A DNA stretch of 64,000 nt. It comes from Rosellinia necatrix (lineage: Eukaryota; Ascomycota; Sordariomycetes; Xylariales; Xylariaceae). Each line of letters begins with the position of its first letter. The stretch's first letter is position 1. The position numbers and the translations under genes are program-made. Below are positions 50,351 to 61,554 of the stretch, piece after piece. Location: assembly GCA_021209875.1 (NCBI GenBank), contig JAGYVD010000007.1:558001-622000 (forward strand), in the 5' to 3' direction. The notes below the pieces were generated by a model. It was given only the letters and a program-made list of their open reading frames with translations. It was not told the DNA's origin and searched no databases.

Positions 50351-51259
50351 GTTATGCAGCCTCAAATGGGAGAGTGAGTGCTAGGCAGAACGGGTTTGGT
50401 CTGGGGGACTAGTTAAGACGTTCTCGAAATCCAATCGGATGGTCTTCTGGCGATCGACAACTCGGTACTTGGCCGAGCGAGGAAGCCAGACGGTTCATGG
50501 TGTACCTAAGTGGCTTGTTATGTATTAATGCGAGGCACTAAGACTGCGACTAACGCCCGCGCCGACCGCCTATGGTGGTTGATCCAGCGGGTCTTTGGGG
50601 GGTTTGCCTTGGCTCCCGTACTGCCTTGGGGTTCCTTCCTACAGCACTACCTGCCTACCGACTGTCCATCACAGTATTCGATATTCTCCTCCAACTCCCC
50701 TAAACCCAGCCACTTGGCTTTCTACATTACACTATTGCCCATCTCATCCCATCTCGCCCAGACCAAAACCAAACCATCCCGCCCCGATCCCAACCCGGCA
50801 ACGTGGTCTACCGTTTGCTATTCCGACCAACGTGCTATTTGCTGTTTGCCGTTGCTGCTCTGGCTCGAGCCCCAGCGTTAGCCCCATCGTAGCCTTATAA
50901 GGTAGGTATCGTCTGTCTGCCCGTCCGTCTGTCTGTCCCGACTCGACGAGCCCGAACGTGTGGACGCCCCTCCCTCTCGTGCGACAGACAGCTCGAACCA
51001 AATCGTTCTCGTATGAACCGGTCGAGGTCCACTCGTTAGTTGCAGCCCCTGGTCGTCGCGCGCCCTGGATTCGAGAGACCAGGCCTCTGGGAATTGTCAC
51101 GGCCGCGAATCGTAGCGGTTTGAGTTTCGCCAAGTCGAGCTGAGTCGAGTCAAAATCAGAGTCGGGTTCCTTGTTGACAGAGACCCTCGGACACACGTGG
51201 CCTCCGCCAAACCACCTAATAGCTACGAGACCACAGCCCGGTCGGCCTTCGTTTAGAAA

Positions 51260-52684
51260 ATGTGTTTTGGTAGTAGGAAGACGGACGAGGCCGGCGACGC
51301 CCGTTCGCGCGAGCTCGACAAGATCATCAAACAGGATGAGAAGCGCATGCTCAAAGAAGTCAAACTCCTTCTCCTTGGTGCGTAGCTTGAATAAGATTTC
51401 CCCCGCGCGCTCTGCCGCCCTGACATCTTGCTTCATGTCACCGCATTGTCTAACCTAAATGTATTTATACAGGTGCCGGCGAGTCGGGCAAGTCCACTGT
51501 CCTCAAGCAGATGAAATTGATATATGCCCAAGGCTTCAGCAAAACGGAGAAACTAGAATGGAAGCCAGTGGTGTTGATCAATGTGATACAATCTTTACGT
51601 CTCATCTTCAACGCTATGGAGGACTACAATATTGAGTTTGAACGTAAGGAGAACGAGGTTAGTCTAAGTCCGAGCGCTGTCGATGTCGCTGTCGTGGCGC
51701 CGCGCCATGCATTCACTAGCGGCGGCTCTTCGATACCGTTGCCGGGAAACATACGATGTCATTGCAGGCAGCTAATACCCTCGCGATCAACAGAAAAACA
51801 AAGAACTAGTGCTCCTGGATGTCGAGATAGGGCCGAATGACCCGTTGCCTCAGGACTACCTTCAGCCGATCAAATCGCTCTGGGCGGATTCCGGAGTCCA
51901 GAAGGCCATCCTCAAGGGTAACGAATATGCTCTCCACGACAATATCGCATAGTATGTCTACCTGCCTCTTGGGAAGGATATCGTTCCTGTTGCTAATTCA
52001 ATCGAAAGCTTCTGCGACGATGTAGATCGCCTGTGGGACAAGAACTATATACCAACCGACCAGGATCTGCTGCGGACAAGATTAAGGACAACCGGCATCA
52101 CAGAGACCGTTTTCGATCTGGGGCAGTTAACGTATCGCATGTTCGACGTTGGCGGACAAAGGTCTGAGCGAAAGAAGTGGATTCATTGCTTCGAGAACGT
52201 TCACTGCCTGCTATTTCTTGTTGCCATCAGTGGATACGATCAATGCCTTGTAGAAGACAAAGATGGCGTAAGTCAGGCGTGATACGTTTTCTTCCTCGTT
52301 GGTCGAGCTAGAATTAGAATGCTGACCCGCCCATCATAGAACCAAATGAACGAAGCCCTGATGCTATGGGAATCGATCGCGAACTCCCATTGGTTCGCCA
52401 AGTCCGCCCTCATCCTCTTCTTAAATAAGATGGATTTATTCAAGGAGAAGCTGGTTTCTAGCCCTATTACGTCCTATGGCTTCACCGACTACCGCGGCCC
52501 CGCCGATGACCATAAGCTGGCAAGCAAGTACTTCATGGACAAGTTCAAGGCGCTGAACCGGAATCCCGAGAAGGAAATCTACGGACACTTTACGAACGCG
52601 ACTGATACGAACTTGCTGAAGATTACCATGACATCTGTACAGGACATGATTATACAACGGAACCTGAAGCAGCTGATCCTGTGA
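51260..52684 (+). CDS. gna-2: Heterotrimeric G-protein alpha subunit, fungal group II (GNA-2 type)
   Basis: Signal-transducing GTPase at the plasma membrane. Five exons: 51260-51377, 51473-51657, 51794-51951, 52009-52267 and 52340-52684; 354 aa, the canonical G-alpha length. Motifs are: P-loop GAGESGKST at 40-48 (the first Gly codon is split by intron 1); switch I with Arg178 and TTGIT; switch II DVGGQR with Gln204; NKMD at 269-272; and the G5 loop reading TNAT at 325-328 instead of the usual TCAT. The N-terminus is MCFG, so it lacks the Gly2 needed for myristoylation but has Cys2 for possible palmitoylation. This and the similarity of RSRELDKIIKQDEKR to GNA-2/MagC proteins place it in group II, the least essential fungal class. 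Introns 2 and 3 carry CTAAT branch points. The stop codon lies inside a GTGAGT word, so an alternative 3' exon cannot be fully excluded. Confidence 0.92.
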
Positions 52685-54573
52685 GTCACCTGGTTCCGAA
52701 GTACCCCGACCGTACCTTTCCACATTCTCCCGCTCCCGCTAAGGCAGATCCGCGCCCTGCCACGGCCCCTCGTTCGGGACCTCGTAGGGGCGGACGACCG
52801 TCGCGGGGTTTCTGCACATATCCACGTATCAACACGTGCGAGTATCTACGGCTGAACTTTCTGGAGCATATAGTATCACATGAAGGCTTGTGTTCTCATC
52901 ACGTCTACCTCCCCCATTGAAACGCGAGCCCGCGCTACCGAAATTTCATGGAAACGACGCGGAGCCGCCTTGGCCGCACACGCATCTCCCCACACGAACC
53001 CGGGACTTTCACTACCACGCCACTTCCTTGTCCGTAATGTGTATCATTGATGAATCGAACGAAGGACAAAAAACAGGCAGGATCGACGGGTACCTTTAGT
53101 TGGACGGCAGGATTGTGGAGGATATATACCAGAGCGCTGGAACCGCCTGCCACACCACGGTAGCATTGTCGCTGCCGAGCCGGAGGACTACCCCCGGGCG
53201 TCGCCTCCTACAGCAATCTGACGACCATTGCCGGCATTGGGCGGGTTGAATGTTATTTTTTTTTTCCTTTTATCTCGAAATATCACGGTTATTGATTATG
53301 AACGACGGATACCTATACTATAGTTTGGCTTGAGAGCGGCTTCAAAGGCTCAGAGAGGGCATGCTAGGGGTAAAGGATGGAGGGAACAGCTTCAGGAAGT
53401 TGCTGGTCTCACACATGTTATATAATTACCGTGGAACGCAATATCAGGCCCCAATATATAGTGTTGGAAGCCACAGACAGATCTCTTGATACTGGTAGCA
53501 GAAAATCCGAAAATATAGTTCTAAAAGGTATGCAATTCTATGTTTCATCTGCATTTAGGTAGTAAACCATTCCGGCCTACATAGGTGCATCGGGACCCCG
53601 ATAGGCTGGTTGAGGGACACATCCCCAGATATTCCGTCGCATTCAAATACCGAGCATCCCCTTCTAGGCGAACAAATAAATGGGCTATAACGCCCGCAAC
53701 CATTCCAATCTCGTTCGTAGCAATGTAAGGATTCATTATGTGACTAGACAGAACTCAGTCGGCTGCCGAGGGGCTTCTACGAAGCCCAATGGGTTTGAAA
53801 TGACGAGCTAGGTAGGTAGGTTCAAAGAATCCCCCAAAGAAGTAGGTTAGAACATGCAGGTGAGGTTTGAGTCGAGACCACTGCAGCTGCTATTGCCAGG
53901 GATGGAGCGGGATTTAGCGGGAGCACTAGAGCCAATAAAGTACCGTGCTGGGAGTGGGGGTGGAGAAGGCATGTTCGATAGTCACACCTCGTGGCCCGGC
54001 AACAGCAACCCAAGCAAGCATAGAAGAACCTAAGGCAGGAAGGAGGTAGGTACCCAAGATTCAGATGTTGACGTCCAGAGTAAATACAGACGGGCATTTA
54101 CCAATTGGCTCCCCCATACCTACATGGGCACCTGATCTAACATTTAGCAACTTGAGGAAAAACACATCACCGTCCCAATTCTATCAATAAAGAAGTAACC
54201 AGTTTTGGTCTTCCACTACCCAGGTCTCGCATGTGGTATAATACTAGGTAATCAGAAATTAACATTATACTTTTTGCGATCCGGGACATTTGCAGCATCG
54301 GGTTTCGATCCCAGTGCTCCCTTGGAGGATCGACCGCGTCTCATGCGCGCCGCACCTTAAGGTTGGGGGAAATACTTATTACGTACGTATCCCGCTTGTC
54401 CAGTTTGCACATCGACCTCCCCAATGAACACTCTGGCCAACATAACATTGCACTCACAACACCAACAGAACAGACGTGTTCCGAATCGTCGGCTTCAGGC
54501 GGTGTCGTTGGTTCTGCATACATACACCACCATATCACATCGTCAGCGACTTCTGCAGTCTATCATCGTCATC
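52685..54573. other. Intergenic region between G-alpha and beta-glucosidase genes
   Basis: No credible gene. A T-run near 53252 may lie near the G-alpha transcript end. The last 150 nt before the next ATG are a CT/CA-rich leader containing an additional in-frame ATG at 54424. Confidence 0.55.
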
Positions 54574-57373
54574 ATGTCGGATGGGAAAACTCCCGAATAC
54601 GTCCAAGTTCCAGCCACCCAGCCCCGAGGTCTCAAGCAACGCTTTCCCTTTCTCCGGAAGAAGCGCGGCGTGTTCCTCGCCATATGTGTCGTCACTTCCC
54701 CGCTCCTCGGTCTCCTGGGCCTGCTTGCTCTTCGCAACAATCATCACGGTTCTTCAGGCGGCAACGGTCCGGAAGGCAGTGGGGGCGATGTCATCACCGC
54801 CGATAGCTTCTTTTATGGTCAATCAGAGCCCGTATATCCCTCCCGTGAGTATCTGCTTGAATAACATCCACATTTTCCATTGTTGCATATCTAGAGTGGG
54901 ACTTTTATACTGACGGACCTCGATGTTCATAGCCCTGATGGGGGGCACAGGGGTGTGGGCTGATGCTTATGATAAAGCAATCAAATTTGTTGATCAGTTG
55001 ACCATTGAGGAGAAGGTATGAAACTAACCCGGAGACTAAACAGCTATCAAAATGACGCTGACGCATGATAAAGGCGTCGCTAGCTTCGGGGGTTACCTCT
55101 TCTACAGGAACTACGGGCACATTGAACGGCTGCTCTGGGAATATTGCCGCTATTGATCGTATGAACTTCACAGGATTATGCCTTACGGATGCCGGTCAGG
55201 GCGTTCGAGCCACCGATTTCGTCAGCGGCTTCCCGAGCGGCATTCATGTCGGCGCTAGCTGGAATAAGGAGCTCACCCGTAGCCGCGCGGAGAGCATGGG
55301 CCTGGAATTCCGCGTGAAAGGGGCCAATATCGCCCTCGGTCCAGTAGTAGGACCCCTCGGCCGGGTAGTGCGTGGCGGTAGGAATTGGGAAGGATTCTCA
55401 GCCGACCCGTATCTCTGTGGCTCGCTCGCCGCGCAGACTGTAGAGGGAATCCAATCACAGGGTGTGATCACCAGCACAAAGGTATGTGTAACAAGCAGGA
55501 CTTGTGAGGAAATAATCTACTAACTCGGCTGACGAAGCATTTCATTGGCAACGAACAAGAATCTTACCGTAATCCTACCGGAGGCGATGTTGAAGCCGTC
55601 TCATCCAATATCGATGATAAGACAATGCACGAATTGTATCTTTGGTAAGACAGACGTCATTAGCACTTTTATTTATCTTATTAATCAACCATTAGGCCCT
55701 TCCAAGATGCGGTACATGCGGGAACCGGCAATATCATGTGCTCGTACAACCGCGTTAACAATTCTTACGGGTGCGCCAATAGCAAGACGCAGAACGGGCT
55801 CCTGAAGACCGAGCTTGGATTCCAAGGCGCAATTACCTCAGATTGGGGTGCACTGCACGCCGGAGTTGCCACCGCCCTGGCCGGTATGGATATGGTGATG
55901 CCAAACTCCGCGCTATGGGGCGATGAGCTTGTCAAAGCGGTTAAAAATGGCTCCATACCCGAGGCTCGACTAGATGACATGGCGATCAGGATCATCGCGT
56001 CCTGGTACCAAATGAAGCAAGACCAAGGCTTCCCTAAGCCAGGCATAGGCATCGCACCCGATCTGACCAAGCCACATCGCATTATCGACGCGCGTAACAT
56101 CTCGTCGCGAAGAGTCCTGCTAGATGGAGCTATCGAGGGCCACGTCCTCCTCAAGAACACCGGCAATGCCCTCCCCCTACAGCAGCCGAAAATGCTCTCA
56201 ATCTTCGGATACTCGGCTCGGGCTCCCGACCAGTGGAACTACCAAGCTAACAGCGGCGTCGGCGCCTGGACGTTCGGGGGTGAGTCGGCGTACTTGGGAC
56301 GAGATATCATGGCCGGGTTCGCCGGCGTCGTCGACGCCGACTTCTCGCAGATCGCGCCTAACGGGACGCTCTTCAGCGGCGGTGGGTCAGGCTCTGTGAC
56401 ACCAGCGTCAGTCGCTGCACCATTTGATGTGCTCGCGACGCGTGCGTACGATGATGGCACAGCGCTCATGTGGGACTTTTACAGTCCCAATCCTGACGTA
56501 GAGAGCGAATCTGACGCCTGCCTCGTCCTCGTGAACGCGTTCGCGTCGGAGGGATTCGACAGACCCGGGATCCGCGACGATTACACGGACGGTCTGATCC
56601 GCCACGTGGCCGACAGGTGCAATAACACCATCGTGATCTTCCACAATGCCGGCGTCCGCCTCGTCGATCAGTGGATCAACCATCCGAACATCACCGGCCT
56701 CATGTTTGCGCACTTACCAGGCGAGGCATCAGGGAGAGCCCTTGTATCGCTTCTTTATGGCGACGCCAACCCGTCCGGCAAGCTACCGTACACTGTGGCG
56801 CGTAACGAGTCCGACTACGGAAATATCCTGTCCCCAGACCTTCCTGAGGGCCGCTTCGTCAAGTTCCCGCAGTCGAACTTCTCGGCTGAGGGCGTGTACA
56901 TCGACTACCGCCACTTCGACGCGAAGAACATCACGCCGCGGTTCGAATTCGGCTTCGGCCTATCGTACACGACGTTCGCGTTCTCAGAGCTGAGTATTGC
57001 CCGGAACGAGAGCGCGGGCCTCGGCGAGTTCCCCACGGGACCGGTGCGCGAGGGCGGACAGGCGGACCTCTGGGACGTCATGGCCACGGTCGGTGCCACG
57101 GTGGAGAATACCGGGGCCGTCGGCGGGGCCGAGGTCGCGCAGCTCTATGTCGGGATCCCCGGGGACGACGTCCCCGTGCGTCAGCTCCGCGGGTTCGAGA
57201 AGGTATTCCTAGACGTTGAGGAATCAACGGTCGTCGGATTCACCCTCACGCGCCGCGACCTCAGCGTCTGGGACGTCGTGGCCCAGAAATGGAGGCTGCG
57301 CAGGGGCGACTACGCTATCCTCGTCGGCTCCAGCAGCCGCTTGTTGCCGTTAAGAGGAACGTTGACGGTCTGA
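54574..57373 (+). CDS. Membrane-anchored GH3 beta-glucosidase
   Basis: Hydrolyses beta-glucosides such as cellobiose at the cell surface. Exons 54574-54844, 54933-55015, 55074-55481, 55538-55644 and 55696-57373; 848 aa. Instead of a cleavable signal it has a 30-residue basic cytosolic head ([11 protein letters not shown]) and one helix at residues 32-53, followed by a Gly/Ser linker: a type II anchor. Catalytic domain motifs are [25 protein letters not shown], the KHFIGNEQE substrate-binding Lys-His (its Lys codon ends exon 3), and the nucleophile Asp339 in GAITSDWG. The second GH3 domain has [11 protein letters not shown] and [12 protein letters not shown], then a fibronectin III-like C-terminal domain ([19 protein letters not shown]). 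An in-frame ATG at 54424 would add 50 residues; the inner start has the better fit to the anchor. Only about 4 kb from the Zn2Cys6 factor. Confidence 0.92.
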
Positions 57374-57849
57374 CGGACACGATGACGGCGACGACGGCGA
57401 CGACGACGAACTGAAGAGAAATGAGATGGAATAAAATGAACACGTTTAGTAGTAGGCGCACCACAACGGCGCTCAGTGTGTATTTAGGCGAGTAGGGTGG
57501 AGAATTTTTTTTTTTTTTTTAAAGGTGGTTTACACATATCTAGATACCCCCTTTTTGTACGGCGTTCGACGGTGTCGATTGGAGCGGTACACCTTGGGGA
57601 AAGGGGAGAAAAAAAAAGAATAGAATATACCCCCGTTAGCGATACGCCATGCTCGTCTATTGACTACATTCACTTCTCAGTCATACGATGGTTGGACTGA
57701 CTAGCAGACCCAATTTCGGTAGGCAACTCTCGTGAGTCCAGCTTATACCAACCTGGTCGTTTATCACCCCAGTTGAGGATTTCCCTCTACATTTGACCTC
57801 GGTTTACAAGGTGGGCATTCATGATGCTGTCCTGTTCAGGGCCGGAATC

Positions 57850-57904
57850 GATGATGATGATGCAGATGATGCTGATAGTGCTGATGATGCTGATGATGAT
57901 GATA
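57850..57904. repeat. (GAT)n/GCTGAT repeat
   Basis: Imperfect GATGAT and GCTGAT units. The Asp-rich frame through it is not supported by flanking coding sequence. Confidence 0.85.
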
Positions 57905-60388
57905 CCATGAAATGCGTGGGGCCTGCCTCGGTAGACCCATCCTTTGCTGCTGCATCTTTCTTCCTTCAACTTGGCAAAATCACGGTTACGAGCTCACGAC
58001 CTATAAATAGGTTTCTTCTCTTGTCTTGTTTAGTTTTATTCCTTAGCTCATTTTTAAAAGGAGGATTTCATAGCCACCTGAGGTTCGAATGGATATGTTT
58101 ATGTAACTAGATCCGTAGTATGTCTGCAAACATACCAATCTAACCTGAGGTAGGTATTGGGTATTGGGGGAGGCATCTGTACACTACGGCACTGCGACTA
58201 CGACGACCCCTCATGGCTGGGTTCGGCTTTCCATTGTGGGCCCCATTGGGACCCCATTGGGGGACCCATTTGGTACCCCGTTTGGTACCCCGTTCCTCTC
58301 TTACAACATACAACATCAACACGTGCATGGCCACGAACAAATGGAAGTATGTCTCAAAGCTGCTGCTGGTGCTAGTGCTGGTGCTGCCGGTGCTGCTGCC
58401 GCTGTTGCTGCCGCTGCTGCTATATACCCGGGGGAGAGGGACTGTGCATTGTGCATGCATGCGTGGTTTTCGTCCACTCTCGCGAAACCCCCTGCCCTGC
58501 TCTCTCCCCTCTCTCTGTCTCTCTCTCTCTCTCTCGCCTACATACTACTTTCCGAACGGGACGCAACGCCGCCTCTGTCCCCTCTTCATATTAGATGCGC
58601 ATGTACCATAGATTAGATAGCTGACGTCGAGAGATCGGGGCACCAATAAGGGCGGGCAGTGTGCGATATAAACTAATAACCCCCCTCGGTTGCATCGGAC
58701 CGTGGATCGAGGTGTGCCGTAGTACCTATTGCAGCATAGGGAGGGCGGCCGTTGTACCTGCCTCTCTAGCGGGTTGCCGGTGGTCGATCAGCCCCATATA
58801 TCCCCCATCATCCCTCCTCTCTAACTACCCAAGTAAGTATGTACATATATATGTATTGTATGATGTATCCCTCCACATCCCCCATTCCCCCCCCCTCGCT
58901 GTAGGACCATTGATTATCATTATCGATGTCGCCATTCGTCCCAATTTATGGACCGCTCGGCTTCGTCTCTTGGTACCCGGTGGCCTGATCTACCCTTGTC
59001 TTCTGACCGGCTCGAGACTGAGACCTCGATACGAAAGTTGCGACAGCCCGGGGGGGGTTTGGTGGGAAGACTCTAGGCAGAAGAAGAACAAGAAGATGCA
59101 GATGCAGATGATGATGAGAAGGAGGATGAAGGAAAGCTCTGGGCGCGGCGAGGGAAATAACTGGACTGCATGGCACAGCTGGCATTGGCGAATCTGACTG
59201 ACACGGCTATGATTTCAGCTAGCCATAGCATGATGGCATTGACCTCAGGAACGAGACATCGACGATCCCACCCGCTGCCGAGAAGCGTGATTGGTGCAGA
59301 GGGGGCAGAACAGAGATCAAACCGACTAGGCACGTTATTTTTTTCTTTTTTTTTATCCCTCTCTCGTCTCCCTCTCTCCTCCCCCCGGGGAAAGCAGAGG
59401 TGGCAAATCGATCCGGGCTAGGCTAGACTCAGCTAAGCTCAGCTGGAGCAAGTGATGTGATTCCTCATGGCCGGTGTTTTAACTGGGGCCGCCTGATGGC
59501 GCGCACTGTTTCCTTTCTTTTTCCGAACAAGCTCCCGCCCGTGTGTACATACATACAACATTGCTGCTGCAACAAGAGGCATGTAGCAGCGTATGCTGCG
59601 CTATGCGGAGGTCATGTATCTACCTACCTCCATCTACCTCTCTACCGCTTCTCAAGGCCAGCTCCATGCATGCCTACTTACTTCCGTTACCACAGGAACG
59701 ACTGATGGTCGATGCGATGCTCTATCTCGAGAGGGAGCCCTCGAGAGTGGTGCAGTGGTCGTATTGACGTCTCTTTTCATACAAGGGCAAAACACTCGAG
59801 CTTGTATGTGCCATAGATATTTCATGAGGCTTAGTCCAACATATCCCTACACCACTTATGGATATCGACCTACCAAACTCGTCACCTTAATTCTCTAGTG
59901 TAGGTACGTTTTATTTTTATTCTCGGGCTCTTCCAACTTTCTCCTTTCAGTCTAGTGAATACATGGATTTCCCACGCGAGTCCGGCAGGGGGAACGAGAG
60001 ATCTAGGCTCATGCAACATCCTCACCCTCATCCTCATCTTCTACAGACTACCTACACTGCACTGCATAGGTGACTGCTGCTATGGAGGTACATAACTACT
60101 TCTTACCATGTCAGGGAACGAGTGGATACGCCACGACGGGTACATTAGTGCCGTTGACTGTACCACTCTAGCTGCGCCTGCGAGTCCTATACATTACCAA
60201 GTACCGTTGCGTCTGTATGAATTCTCGAGGTTCCAGTCCTTGTGGAGAGTTGTTCATTTGATCTGCCTACCTATTTACCTACCTACGCTAAAACACGGGG
60301 GTAGGTAGATGGTAAGTAGGCAGTTAGAGAGGTAGCAGTGTCTGGAACCCGATTCTCCCATCCTGCCGCCTACGTAAGTATGTATGTA

Positions 60389-60421
60389 ACCTACCTACCT
60401 ACCTACCTACCTACCTACCTA
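60389..60421. repeat. (CTAC)n microsatellite
   Basis: Eight uninterrupted CTAC units, flanked by TAGGTA and GTATGT words. Confidence 0.95.
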
Positions 60422-60539
60422 AGGTACCTAGATACTGCACAGAGGTATTGTTCCGCAGCTACCCATGTGGATTTCAAATGCTCGATGGAATTCCCGTCCG
60501 GCTTGGAGCTTTAAGCTACCTGCACTCCTTACTTAGCTA

Positions 60540-60590
60540 CCATCTTAGCTTCCATCTTAGCCTCCATCTTAGCCTCCATCTTAGCTCCCT
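60540..60590. repeat. 12-bp tandem repeat (CATCTTAGCCTC type)
   Basis: Four copies with single-base differences, each containing CATCTTAGC. Confidence 0.9.
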
Positions 60591-61401
60591 ATCACATACC
60601 TGGTTACTTGTACATACACTACCTGCGCAGAGAACACACATCAACCCGCCCACCTCCTCCTGTCACCGTCTCCAGATCGTCATATGATCCGATCTCTCTG
60701 ATTGGTGTCCACCATACTGCCTTATATATATGGGTTTCGAGGGGAGAGAAGACGCGACTGTGGCGACTAACACCGACCGGCTAGACAGCCTGGCCTCATT
60801 CACACGCCGTCCCGCTCTTTTCCACTGCATTTCCACTGCTCTATGCACTGCTCTATGCACTGCTCTGCACTGCACTACTTGTACATGCACTACACGTCGT
60901 CGCTAAGAACCTAGCTGTCACACTACCTTACTTTACTACCTTACCACCCTGCCGACCTTGTACCTTGGCCGCCCACGATCCGTGACACATGCCCTGTCAG
61001 ATGCACCACGAGCAGCGGGTGTAGAATCGCACACTTTTTGACATCTGCAAGGGACAGCGTCTATATAATACCCCTCGCGGTGGATTCTTCATGCCAATTA
61101 CTCCATCCATCCCATTTACAACCTGTGTGCCACTACCAATCGCTTCAGCATTACAAGCTTTTTATACATACCCAGGCATCGCCAGAGAGTGGATCGGCCT
61201 GCAGCTGCCGAGATACCGCATCGCACGCGCGCGCCTCGTTTGGCACACATACATACATAGTTCGTTCGGTGACTACCTACCTGCCTAGGTAGCCAGCCAG
61301 TCGGCCGAGATCCCATCTTGGAGCCATCCCGCTGGCTGTCGACGAGCAAGGCTGGCCGGCCGTCTAGTGCCACCACGGCCCCGAACAGCAAATCTCAACC
61401 G

Positions 61402-61434
61402 TCGCCACCAGCACCACCAGCACCACCAGCACCC
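61402..61434. repeat. (CACCAG)n repeat in the transcription-factor leader
   Basis: Imperfect CACCAGCAC units about 120 nt before the start codon. Confidence 0.8.
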
Positions 61435-61554
61435 CACTCGCCCGAGAGATACCTGTGTCGCTAGTCTTCCCTGGCCCTTGGCCTTGGTAATCGTCGTCGA
61501 CCCGGGCTAAGGCCAATCCAGGCTACCTTCCCCGTGCGCGCGCGCGCGAGCGAG

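Larger units (their letters stand above)
42363..51259. other. 8.9 kb gene desert upstream of the G-alpha gene
   Basis: No coding frame with family signatures on either strand. Content is similar to the first desert: GA- and CT-rich tracts (44.6-45.0 kb), TTTTA repeats (43745-43765), ATAC repeats, TACCTA words, TACACTA heptamers, and short tandem arrays at 46.2 and 48.0 kb. The last several hundred bases, including a CAG/CAA tract, are probably the promoter and leader of the G-alpha gene. Confidence 0.55.
57374..61554. other. Intergenic region upstream of the Zn2Cys6 gene
   Basis: 4.2 kb without a credible gene. It holds GAT repeats, GCTGGT/GCTGCT repeats, a CT tract (58510-58535), many ACCTA words and an array of CATCTTAGCCTC units. 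The right end is probably the long leader of the transcription factor, with CACCAG and CG-rich tracts. Confidence 0.55.

Noticed and set aside
50186..50377. Ala/Thr-rich frame across the CAG/CAA tract, or a poly-Gln protein
   Set aside because: The glutamine frame contains a TAG and neither frame joins a conserved exon.
54290..54325. B-box-like GGGTTTCGATCCC
   Set aside because: It has an extra T relative to the tRNA T-loop, and no A-box or acceptor stem at the right distance.
58164..58616. Two overlapping frames of 130-150 codons rich in Ala or Leu
   Set aside because: They arise from GCTGCT/GCTGGT and CT repeats; reading-frame ambiguity is typical of repeats.
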